The notes beneath the pieces were generated by a model that was not told the DNA's origin, searched no databases, and saw only the letters and a program-made list of their open reading frames with translations. Of a DNA stretch of 31,129 nucleotides, positions 25,187 through 31,129 are shown in pieces. Source of the stretch: an uncultured Eubacteriales bacterium (GTDB lineage Bacteria > Bacillota > Clostridia > Christensenellales > Aristaeellaceae); NCBI GenBank assembly GCA_900540045.1, contig UQEF01000025.1, positions 1 to 31,129 of the forward strand, read 5' to 3'. Each line of letters begins with the position of its first letter. Within the stretch, counting starts at the first letter, position 1. The translations under genes were made by a program, and so were the position numbers.

Positions 25187-25215
25187 TTGACACCTTTGCG
25201 AAACTCTGTTATACT
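25187..25215 (+). promoter_or_regulatory. Sigma-A promoter for the DUF3795 gene
   Basis: TTGACA (25187-25192), 17 bp, TATACT (25210-25215). It starts 10 nt after the ABC exporter stop and should give a start site about 30 nt before the ATG at 25254. I see no terminator between the exporter and this promoter. Confidence 0.8.
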
Positions 25216-25253
25216 CCGCACACCGGCCATCTGTCCAAAGGAGGGAACCTGCG

Positions 25254-25523
25254 ATGATTGAATCCCGCTGCGGCCTTCTGTGCAGCGAATGCAAGTACCG
25301 CGATATCATGAAGTGTCCGGGCTGCCTCAAGATCAAAAAGCCCTACTGGGGCAAAAGCTGTCCCATCAAAAACTGCTGTGAAAGCAAGGGCAAGGTCCAC
25401 TGCGGCCAGTGCGACCGCTTCCCCTGCAAGCAGTTGCACGAATTTGCCTATGACCCCGCCACCGGAAGCGAGGGCACGCGTATCGAGCAGCTGACCGACT
25501 GGGGGCAGGAGCTGCCCGGCTGA
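25254..25523 (+). CDS. Small cysteine-rich protein, DUF3795 family
   Basis: Of the 89 residues, 11 are cysteines (positions 6, 10, 13, 21, 24, 36, 41, 42, 50, 53, 58), in the DUF3795 pattern CGLLCSEC...CPGC...CGQCDRFPC. The spacing suggests binding of zinc or an iron-sulfur centre; no enzymatic role is established. AAAGGAGG precedes the ATG. It has its own strong promoter and shares a terminator stem with the convergent aldehyde dehydrogenase gene. The remaining C-terminus (EGTRIEQLTDWGQELPG) is short and polar. Confidence 0.85.
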   Translation: MIESRCGLLCSECKYRDIMKCPGCLKIKKPYWGKSCPIKNCCESKGKVHCGQCDRFPCKQLHEFAYDPATGSEGTRIEQLTDWGQELPG

Positions 25524-25539
25524 GGAAAAACGCCTTTCA

Positions 25540-25593
25540 AACAAAAAAAAGAAAGCGGCAACGCCGCGGACGCATCTGTCCGCGGCGTTGCCG
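25540..25593 (-). terminator. Strong terminator between the convergent aldehyde dehydrogenase and DUF3795 genes
   Basis: CGGCAACGCCGCGGAC (25556-25571) and its exact reverse complement (25578-25593) form a perfect 16-bp stem with a 6-nt loop. On the minus strand it is followed by CTTTCTTTTTTTTG, an excellent T run ending the aldehyde dehydrogenase transcript. On the plus strand only TCTATT follows, so termination of the DUF3795 transcript is less certain. Confidence 0.92.
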
Positions 25594-25603
25594 TCTATTA
25601 AAA

Positions 25604-26971
25604 TCACATGAGCCGCTTGAGCTGCCTGAGCTTCTGTCCATAGGGCGCATAGCGCAGCGCCACGTCCGGACGGGCCAGGCGCTTGAGCACGCTCTTCTGA
25701 TGGGAAAAGGTATCGAAGCTGTACTTGCCGTGGTAGCCGCCCATGCCGCTCTCCCCCACGCCTCCGAAGGGCATGTGGGAGGTAGCCAGGTGCAGCACCG
25801 TGTCGTTGATGCAGCCGCCGCCAAAGCTCACCTCGCCAAGCACGCGTTTCTCCGTGGCCGCGTCCCGGGTAAACAGGTACAGGGCCAGCGGTTTGGGCCG
25901 CGCCTGAATGCGGGCGATGGCCTCGTCGAGACTCCGGTAGGTCAGCACCGGCAGAATGGGCCCGAAGATCTCCTCCTGCATCACGGGGCTGTCCCAGTCC
26001 ACGTCGGTCAGGATCGTGGGCGATATGCGCAGCGTATGCGGATCGATCTGTCCGCCGTGGGTGATGGCCCCGCTGCCCAGCAGCCTCACCAGCCGGTCAA
26101 AGTGCTTGCGGTTGATGATGTGCGGCCACTCTTCATTCATCAGCGGCGCGCTGGTGTACCGGGCGCGGATTTCCCCGATCAGCGCTTCCACCAGCGCCTG
26201 CTCCCGGCTGTGGTGCACCAGCACATAGTCCGGAGCTACGCAGGTTTGCCCCGCGTTGAGCAGCTTGCCCCACACCAGCCGCCGGGCGGTGAGCGCGATA
26301 TCCGCCGTCTCATCCACAATGACGGGGCTTTTTCCGCCCAGCTCCAGGCTCACCGGCGTCAGATGCGCGGATGCCTTTTCCATCACCAGCCGCCCCACAT
26401 GCGGGCTGCCGGTGAAGAAAATAAAGTCAAACGTCTCCTCCAGCAGGCCGGCGTTTTCCGCGCGTCCGCCCTCCACCACCGTCACATACTCCGGCGCAAA
26501 GAGCTCCTGCGCCATCCGGCGAAGCAGCGCCGAGGTGGCCGCAGAGTATTCCGACGGCTTGACCACAGCGCAGTTTCCCGCAGCAATGGCCCCGATCAGC
26601 GGCGCCACCGTCAGCTGAAAGGGATAGTTCCACGGCGACATAATCAGCGCCACGCCGTAGGGCTCGCTGTAGATGCGGCACCTGCCAGGAAACTGTCCCA
26701 CCGCCGTGCGCGCCCGCCGGGGCCTCATCCACTGCGCCAGATGGCGCATGGCGTCCTTGAGCTCCTGGCGCACCATGCCCACCTCGGTCAGATAGCCCTC
26801 AAAGGCGCACTTCCCCAGGTCTCTGGCAAGCGCGTCCAGCACAGCGCTTTCGTTGGCGTCGATCCAGTCCGACAGCGCGCGCAGCTTCTCCATGCGAAAT
26901 TCGTACGGCTTTGTGGCCTGGCTGAGAAAATACGACCGCTGCCGGTGGACCATTTCCGCAAAATCGTGCAT
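25604..26971 (-). CDS. Aldehyde dehydrogenase (NAD(P)-dependent, class 3-like)
   Basis: Oxidises aldehydes to carboxylates; the physiological aldehyde is unknown. The 455 residues fit the short class-3/YwdH-like group. Motifs are MSPWNYPFQL (cofactor/oxyanion region), VVKPSEYSAATSALL, FFTGSPHVGR, LELGGKSPVIV (catalytic base Glu), NAGQTCVAPDYVLV with nucleophile Cys244, EEIFGPILPVL, and SHMPFGGVGESGMGGYHG. The C-terminal end is basic and hydrophobic. GGGAGG precedes the ATG. The gene is divergent from the CNNM gene, and it ends at the strong terminator at 25540-25593. Confidence 0.96.
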   Translation of the reverse strand: MHDFAEMVHRQRSYFLSQATKPYEFRMEKLRALSDWIDANESAVLDALARDLGKCAFEGYLTEVGMVRQELKDAMRHLAQWMRPRRARTAVGQFPGRCRIYSEPYGVALIMSPWNYPFQLTVAPLIGAIAAGNCAVVKPSEYSAATSALLRRMAQELFAPEYVTVVEGGRAENAGLLEETFDFIFFTGSPHVGRLVMEKASAHLTPVSLELGGKSPVIVDETADIALTARRLVWGKLLNAGQTCVAPDYVLVHHSREQALVEALIGEIRARYTSAPLMNEEWPHIINRKHFDRLVRLLGSGAITHGGQIDPHTLRISPTILTDVDWDSPVMQEEIFGPILPVLTYRSLDEAIARIQARPKPLALYLFTRDAATEKRVLGEVSFGGGCINDTVLHLATSHMPFGGVGESGMGGYHGKYSFDTFSHQKSVLKRLARPDVALRYAPYGQKLRQLKRLM

Positions 26972-26995
26972 CGTTTCCGCCTCCCTTGTCCCAGC

Positions 26996-27024
26996 ATTGT
27001 ATCAGGTTCGATGAAAGGTTTCAA
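26996..27024 (-). promoter_or_regulatory. Sigma-A promoter for the aldehyde dehydrogenase gene
   Basis: The minus strand shows TTGAAA (27024-27019), 17 bp, TACAAT (27001-26996). The start site should lie about 20 nt before the ATG at 26971. The opposite promoter's -35 box is 17 bp away. Confidence 0.75.
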
Positions 27025-27041
27025 TCCGTCCCCCGCCGGAT

Positions 27042-27070
27042 TTGACATTCGGCTGCGCATGTGATACACT
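27042..27070 (+). promoter_or_regulatory. Sigma-A promoter for the leader RNA and CNNM gene
   Basis: TTGACA (27042-27047), 17 bp, TACACT (27065-27070). The expected start site is near 27077, about 245 nt before the CNNM ATG. Confidence 0.8.
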
Positions 27071-27077
27071 CTTGCCA

Positions 27078-27322
27078 TTCCACAAGGAAGATTCAAAGGA
27101 GTGTGATATCGCCGTGGACGGCGATCCTGGTACCCGAACGGCCCCGGCGCGAAGGCGCGGGGAGCCCGGTTTGCGCCCGCACTCCCGTGGGGCGGCCATC
27201 AACGTGGCCGCCTGTTTGCGTTTCGCTTTTTGGAAAAAGCGCGTAACTGGAAGCATGGCATCCGCACGGCCCGGCAAGGGCGTACGGGCCTGCTTCCAGT
27301 CTGCATTTTAAGGAGGAAAACC
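27078..27322 (+). promoter_or_regulatory. Long structured leader RNA upstream of the CNNM transporter gene, candidate riboswitch
   Basis: Several exact helices can be drawn by eye. GGAGTGTG (27098-27105) pairs with CGCACTCC (27178-27185) and closes a junction. The junction holds a 7-bp hairpin (27108-27114 with 27119-27125, loop TGGA) and an 8-bp hairpin with one bulge (27142-27150 with 27155-27162). Three more stems follow: GGCGGCCA/TGGCCGCC (27191-27198 with 27205-27212), CGCTTTT/AAAAGCG (27224-27230 with 27235-27241), and a 10-bp stem (27246-27255 with 27291-27300) enclosing GGCCCG/CGGGCC. The AAGGAGG of the CNNM gene follows at 27310-27316. It does not match M-box, Mn (yybP-ykoY), NiCo, c-di-AMP or T-box landmarks that I know. 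Ligand and mechanism are unknown. It fills the otherwise gene-free gap 26972-27322 together with the two promoters. Confidence 0.65.
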
Positions 27323-28573
27323 ATGCAGGGAACCACCACGGAACTGTTGCTGATGCTGGTGCTGGTAACGCTTTCCGCGTTCTTCTCCGCCACCGAGACG
27401 GCCTATTCGTCCCTCAACCGCGCCCGGCTCAAAAGCCTGGCAGGCCGCAGGCAAAAGCGCGCAGCCGACACCCTGGCCCTGGCGGACCGGTATGACGAGC
27501 TGCTTTCCACCATTCTCGTAGGCAACAACATCGTCAATATCGCCCTGGCCTCGGTGGGCACGGTGATGTTCGTGCGCTGGCTGGGCGACGCGGGCGTGGG
27601 CGTATCCACGGCCGTCATGACCGTGTTTGTGCTGATCTTCGGCGAAATCTCGCCCAAGAGCCTGGCCAAGGAGGTGCCGGAGCGCTTTGCCATGGCGGTG
27701 TATCCGCTCATCCGGGTGTTTGTGACGGTGCTCAAGCCGGTTAACTGGCTCTTTACCAAGTGGAAGCAGTTCCTCAGCCGCCTGCTGCGCATGGACGATG
27801 ACCACGCCATCACCCAGGACGAGCTGCTTACCCTGGTGGAAGAAGCCAAGCAGGAGGGCGGCATGAACGCCGACGAGAGCGAGCTGCTCAAAAGCGCCAT
27901 CGAGTTTCACGACCTGGACGTCAGCGACATCCTCACCCCGCGCGTTCGGGTGGACGGCGTGCCGCTGGAGAGCACCCCTCAGGAAACGGCGGACCGTTTT
28001 GAAGCCTCCGGCTATTCGCGCCTGCCCGTCTACGAGGATACGCTGGACCACATCGTGGGCGTCGTTCACCAGAAGGATTTTTATAACCGTGTGCGCCACG
28101 GCGGCGACTTTTCGCTCTCCAGCATCATGAAAAAGCCCGTCTATGTGCCGCCGGGGGCTAAAATCAGCGATACCCTGCGCCTGCTTCAGCGCACCCAGTC
28201 ACAGATGGCCGTGGTGGCCGACGAATACGGCGGCACGGTGGGCATCGTGACGATGGAGGATATTCTGGAAGAGCTCGTGGGCGAAATCTGGGATGAGCAC
28301 GACGAGGTGGAGGAGCCCTTCCGCTTTCTCAATGACAATACCTGCCGCGTTCTGGGCTCCGCCGACCCGGAGGAGCTGTTTGAAAAGCTGGGGCTGGACT
28401 GCAGCACCGAGGCCAGCACCGTGGGCGGCTGGGTGATGGAGATGACCGGGCGCGTGCCCCAGCCCGGCGACGGATTCGACTGCGGCCCGTGGCATGCCAC
28501 GGTGCTCAAGACCGACGGGCGGCACGTGCAGGAGATCGAATTGCGCCGGTCCGCTCATACCGTATCTGCGTAA
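27323..28573 (+). CDS. CNNM/CorC (HlyC-type) transporter: DUF21 membrane domain, CBS pair, CorC_HlyC domain
   Basis: The 416-residue protein has the full bacterial CNNM plan. A DUF21 membrane domain (about residues 5-150) has the start FFSATETAYSSLNRARLK and the core LVGNNIVNIALAS, FGEISPKSLAKE. A CBS pair (about 195-325) includes MTPR-like ILTPRVRVDGVP, YSRLPVYEDTLDHIVGVVHQKDF and MAVVADEYGGTVGIVTMEDILEELVGEIWDEHD (in pieces). A C-terminal CorC_HlyC domain begins at about 335 (CRVLGSADPEELFEKLGLD). Relatives move or control Mg2+ and perhaps other divalent ions; the old name hemolysin is misleading. The ATG at 27323 has AAGGAGG 6 nt upstream; the frame extends upstream into the leader but has no matching sequence there. 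It is probably controlled by the leader RNA. Confidence 0.94.
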   Translation: MQGTTTELLLMLVLVTLSAFFSATETAYSSLNRARLKSLAGRRQKRAADTLALADRYDELLSTILVGNNIVNIALASVGTVMFVRWLGDAGVGVSTAVMTVFVLIFGEISPKSLAKEVPERFAMAVYPLIRVFVTVLKPVNWLFTKWKQFLSRLLRMDDDHAITQDELLTLVEEAKQEGGMNADESELLKSAIEFHDLDVSDILTPRVRVDGVPLESTPQETADRFEASGYSRLPVYEDTLDHIVGVVHQKDFYNRVRHGGDFSLSSIMKKPVYVPPGAKISDTLRLLQRTQSQMAVVADEYGGTVGIVTMEDILEELVGEIWDEHDEVEEPFRFLNDNTCRVLGSADPEELFEKLGLDCSTEASTVGGWVMEMTGRVPQPGDGFDCGPWHATVLKTDGRHVQEIELRRSAHTVSA

Positions 28574-28618
28574 GCCAAAGAAAAACGCGCCCCCGGCGCG
28601 GGAACAGGATGGATGCAT

Positions 28619-30016
28619 ATGGCGAAACTATGGGCCGGGCGCTTTGAGAAACCCACCAGCGCCCTTCTGGACGATTTTCAATCCTCGATTCCCTTTGACC
28701 AGCGCCTGCTGGAATGCGACGTGACCGGCTCCATCGCCCATGCCACCATGCTGGGCGAGCAGGGCATCATCCCGCGCGAGGACGCTAAGCGCATCGTGGA
28801 AGGGCTGCGGGGGATTCTGGACGACTACCACGCCGGTACGCTGGCCATCGACATGGGCGCGGAGGATGTGCACATGTTTGTGGAAGCTCTTTTGACCGAC
28901 CGCATCGGCGAGGCAGGCAAGCGCCTGCACACCGGCCGCAGCCGCAACGATCAGGTGGCTCTGGACGTGCGCATGTATGCGCGTGGGGCCTGCCGGCACG
29001 TTCGGGAGCTGCTGCTATCGCTGCTTTCGCTGCTCAGCACCCTCTCCAAGGAGCACCTGAACACCGTCATGCCCGGCTACACGCACCTGCAAAAGGCGCA
29101 GCCCATCACGCTGGCGTTTCACCTGATGGCCTACTCGCAGATGTTCATGCGCGATGTAACGCGCTTTGAGCACGCCTATGACGAGGCCGACGCCATGCCC
29201 CTGGGCTCCGGCGCGCTGGCGGGCACCACCTATCCGCTCAACCGCGACCGCGTGCGGGAGCTGCTGGGCTTCTCCCGCCTGACGGACAACGCGCTGGATG
29301 GTGTGAGCGATCGAGACTTCCTTCTCTCCTTCCTCTCGGCGGCCAGCATCCTGATGATGCACCTCAGCCGTTTCTGCGAGGAGCTGATCCTGTGGAGCAC
29401 CAACGAGTTTTCCACCGCCGTGATGGACGACAGCTTCGCCACGGGCTCCAGCATCATGCCTCAGAAGAAGAACCCCGACGCCTGCGAGCTCACCCGCGGC
29501 AAGACCGGCCGCGTCTACGGCGACCTGATGGCCCTGCTCACCGTGATGAAGGGCCTGCCCCTGGCCTACAACAAGGACATGCAGGAGGATAAAGAGGCCT
29601 TCTTCGACGCCTACGATACGCTTTGCAAATGTCTGCCCACCTTTACCGAGATGCTGCGCACCACCACCTTCCGTGCCGACGTGATGCGCAGAAGCGCGGG
29701 GCTGGGCTTCACCAACGCCACCGACCTGGCGGACTACCTGGTGGGCAAGGGCGTGCCCTTCCGCGACGCGCACCATGTGAGCGGCTCGCTGGTAGGCAAG
29801 TGCGTGCACGAGGGCCGCGCGCTGGAGGACCTGTCGCTGGAGGAGCTGCGCGCCGCGCATCCTGCTTTTGACAAGGATGTATACCAGGCTATTTCGCTGG
29901 AGGCGTGTGTGGAGCGCCGCTCCCTGCAGGGCGGCCCCGCGCCGCAGGCGGTATCCGCCAGCATTGAACGGCTGGACCGCTGGCTGGACGCGCACGCGGA
30001 CGGAGCGGAGGCATGA
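28619..30016 (+). CDS. argH: Argininosuccinate lyase
   Basis: Cleaves argininosuccinate to arginine and fumarate, the last step of arginine synthesis. The 465 residues are normal. Signatures are [24 protein letters not shown] (in pieces), [46 protein letters not shown] with catalytic His, and the flexible loop [12 protein letters not shown] at residues 276-287. I chose the ATG at 28619 (MAKLW, AGGA 9 nt upstream) over the in-frame ATG at 28613. No other arg gene is nearby; argG would be expected as a partner elsewhere. The TGA overlaps the next gene's ATG (ATGA). Confidence 0.97.
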   Translation: MAKLWAGRFEKPTSALLDDFQSSIPFDQRLLECDVTGSIAHATMLGEQGIIPREDAKRIVEGLRGILDDYHAGTLAIDMGAEDVHMFVEALLTDRIGEAGKRLHTGRSRNDQVALDVRMYARGACRHVRELLLSLLSLLSTLSKEHLNTVMPGYTHLQKAQPITLAFHLMAYSQMFMRDVTRFEHAYDEADAMPLGSGALAGTTYPLNRDRVRELLGFSRLTDNALDGVSDRDFLLSFLSAASILMMHLSRFCEELILWSTNEFSTAVMDDSFATGSSIMPQKKNPDACELTRGKTGRVYGDLMALLTVMKGLPLAYNKDMQEDKEAFFDAYDTLCKCLPTFTEMLRTTTFRADVMRRSAGLGFTNATDLADYLVGKGVPFRDAHHVSGSLVGKCVHEGRALEDLSLEELRAAHPAFDKDVYQAISLEACVERRSLQGGPAPQAVSASIERLDRWLDAHADGAEA

Positions 30017-31083
30017 CCTCCGCCGCAAGGGCCGGGGCCTCCCGGCGCGAGGGCTGGCTGGATGCGCTGCGCGTGCTGGCCGCCTTCGGGGTGATCGTCA
30101 ACCACACCAACAGCAAGGTGTTTCAGGCCCTCACGCCGCAGGATGCGCAGTGGTGGCTGTCGGTGGGCTGGTACTACGTAAGCAAAATGGCGGTGCCGCT
30201 GTTTGTGATGGTCTCCGGCGCGTGTCTGCTGCCCCGCAGGGACAGTCCCCGCAGGGTGCTTGGACGCATGGCGCGCATCCTGGGCGCGCTGCTGCTGTTC
30301 TCCTATGCGTACTACCTCTATGACGCCTGGGTGTACTGGGGCCTGTGGCCGCGCATGGCCGACCTTGGCACGTTCCTCTCCTTGGTATGGACGCAGCAGA
30401 TCACCGATTCGTTCTGGTATCTCACATTCTACCTGGCCCTTCTGGCAATGCTGCCCTTCCTGCAGCGGCTGGCCTCCGCCCTGAGTGGGCGCGGCGTCGC
30501 CGCCCTGGCGGGAATATGCCTTCTCTGGGACGGGCTGTGGCCGCTGGCCGCGCATTATGTGCCGGCCATCTCCCCGCCTGCCTATCTGGATGCGCCGCTG
30601 TTTACCGTATATGTGGGGCTGTTTTTTGCCGGATACTGGCTGCGCCGTTTCTTTTCGCCCACGCGCGGGCGCATGCGGCTGGCCTGGGCTGTGCTGGCTG
30701 CCTCGCTCCTGGCCAGCGTGCTGCTCACCTTTGTGGAATACGGCCGTGTCGCTCCCGGTGAAAAATACTGGTTCATGGACGACCGCATGCATCCCTCGCT
30801 GCTCACGGCCATGAGTGCCGCTGCGGCCATGGCGCTTATGCGCGGCGCGCGCTGGCCGAAGCGCCACGGGCGCGCCCTGACGGAGCTGGGGGGCTGCGCT
30901 TTCGGCATCTATCTGGCGCAGGACTGGCTGATTGCCCAGACGCAGGAGAGGCTGTTCCTGCCGCTGTGCGGCGCGCTGCCTCCGCTCGCGGCGGCGCTGG
31001 TCTGGGAGCTGGCGGTATTCGCGCTGGCGCTGGGCGCCGCATGGCTGATGCGCCGTGTGCCGGGGCTGCGCAAAATTGTATAG
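30013..31083 (+). CDS. Acyltransferase-3 family membrane protein (OafA/WecH-like)
   Basis: A 356-residue integral membrane acyltransferase with about ten hydrophobic segments. The N-terminal signature is WLDALRVLAAFGVIVNH with Asp17, Arg20 and His31, the usual conserved residues; VPLFVMVSGACLL follows. These enzymes O-acetylate or O-acylate surface sugars, peptidoglycan or small metabolites; the target here is unknown. The start overlaps the argH stop (ATGA), so the two are translationally coupled even though no functional link is obvious. A terminator hairpin lies at 31105-31129. Confidence 0.92.
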   Translation: MTSAARAGASRREGWLDALRVLAAFGVIVNHTNSKVFQALTPQDAQWWLSVGWYYVSKMAVPLFVMVSGACLLPRRDSPRRVLGRMARILGALLLFSYAYYLYDAWVYWGLWPRMADLGTFLSLVWTQQITDSFWYLTFYLALLAMLPFLQRLASALSGRGVAALAGICLLWDGLWPLAAHYVPAISPPAYLDAPLFTVYVGLFFAGYWLRRFFSPTRGRMRLAWAVLAASLLASVLLTFVEYGRVAPGEKYWFMDDRMHPSLLTAMSAAAAMALMRGARWPKRHGRALTELGGCAFGIYLAQDWLIAQTQERLFLPLCGALPPLAAALVWELAVFALALGAAWLMRRVPGLRKIV

Positions 31084-31104
31084 GTACGATGCCATCCGAC
31101 GGCG

Positions 31105-31129
31105 GGCCCCGGCGCAGAGCGCCGGGGCC
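31105..31129 (+). terminator. Terminator hairpin after the acyltransferase gene (cut by window edge)
   Basis: GGCCCCGGCGC (31105-31115) and GCGCCGGGGCC (31119-31129) form a perfect 11-bp stem with a 3-nt loop, 22 nt after the stop. The window ends at the base of the stem, so the T run cannot be seen. Confidence 0.75.

Noticed and set aside
27042..27311. 89-codon plus-strand frame across the CNNM leader
   Set aside because: It starts inside the -35 box of the promoter, upstream of the expected transcript start, and its composition looks like translated hairpins.
27230..27322. 31-codon upstream extension of the CNNM protein
   Set aside because: It lies in the structured leader; the ATG at 27323 has AAGGAGG at 6 nt and matches the family start.
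28586..28600. CGCGCC/GGCGCG hairpin between the CNNM gene and argH as a terminator
   Set aside because: The stem is only 6 bp and no T run follows on the plus strand. It may have a weak effect, but I cannot support it as a terminator.

Overview
The window looks like chromosomal DNA from a GC-rich, spore-forming member of the Clostridia. The supporting signs are a complete spoIIIAA-AG run plus the start of spoIIIAH, a valyl T-box leader of the Firmicutes type, YceD-RpmF, a fermentative Pta-AckA pair, TmcAL (YlbM), consensus sigma-A promoters and strong GGAGG ribosome binding sites. A finer placement (for example a Christensenellales-like gut lineage) would be a guess. I saw no tRNA or rRNA gene, insertion sequence, integrase, phage gene or CRISPR array, so this reads as core chromosome rather than an accessory island.

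Layout. (1) 1-5070, minus strand: an L,D-transpeptidase gene followed by spoIIIAA to spoIIIAH, almost all joined by ATGA overlaps, behind a sigma-E-like promoter. This encodes the mother-cell half of the feeding-tube channel between mother cell and forespore. (2) 5096-8624, minus: a DUF134-NifX/NifB-type fusion protein with its own operator, a YaiI/YqxD protein coupled to a membrane-anchored endonuclease/exonuclease/phosphatase-fold protein, and a short-chain dehydrogenase. (3) 8656-13690, minus: T-box, a 69-residue membrane protein, valS, rsmH and rsmI. RsmH and RsmI modify the same 16S rRNA nucleotide. (4) 13701-16010, minus: yceD, an interposed polytopic membrane protein, and rpmF with its own perfect promoter and a hairpin-rich leader. 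(5) 16114-19698: pta-ackA (minus) divergent from tmcAL (plus), two systems linked by acetate. (6) 19703-25176: a GT-C-like membrane protein divergent from a heterodimeric ABC exporter. (7) 25187-31129: a small cysteine-rich DUF3795 protein, an aldehyde dehydrogenase, a CNNM/CorC-type transporter behind a 245-nt highly structured leader, then argH overlapping an acyltransferase-3 membrane protein, ending in a terminator hairpin.

The best candidates for something undescribed are: the folded leader RNA before the CNNM gene; the L,D-transpeptidase as apparent first gene of the spoIIIA operon together with a stripped-down SpoIIIAG; the DUF134-NifX fusion with a second ribosome binding site inside the reading frame and a perfect 13-bp inverted repeat over its promoter; and the tiny membrane protein between the T-box and valS. 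Gene calls rest on motif recognition by eye. Promoters and hairpins were located by direct base matching, not by folding software.
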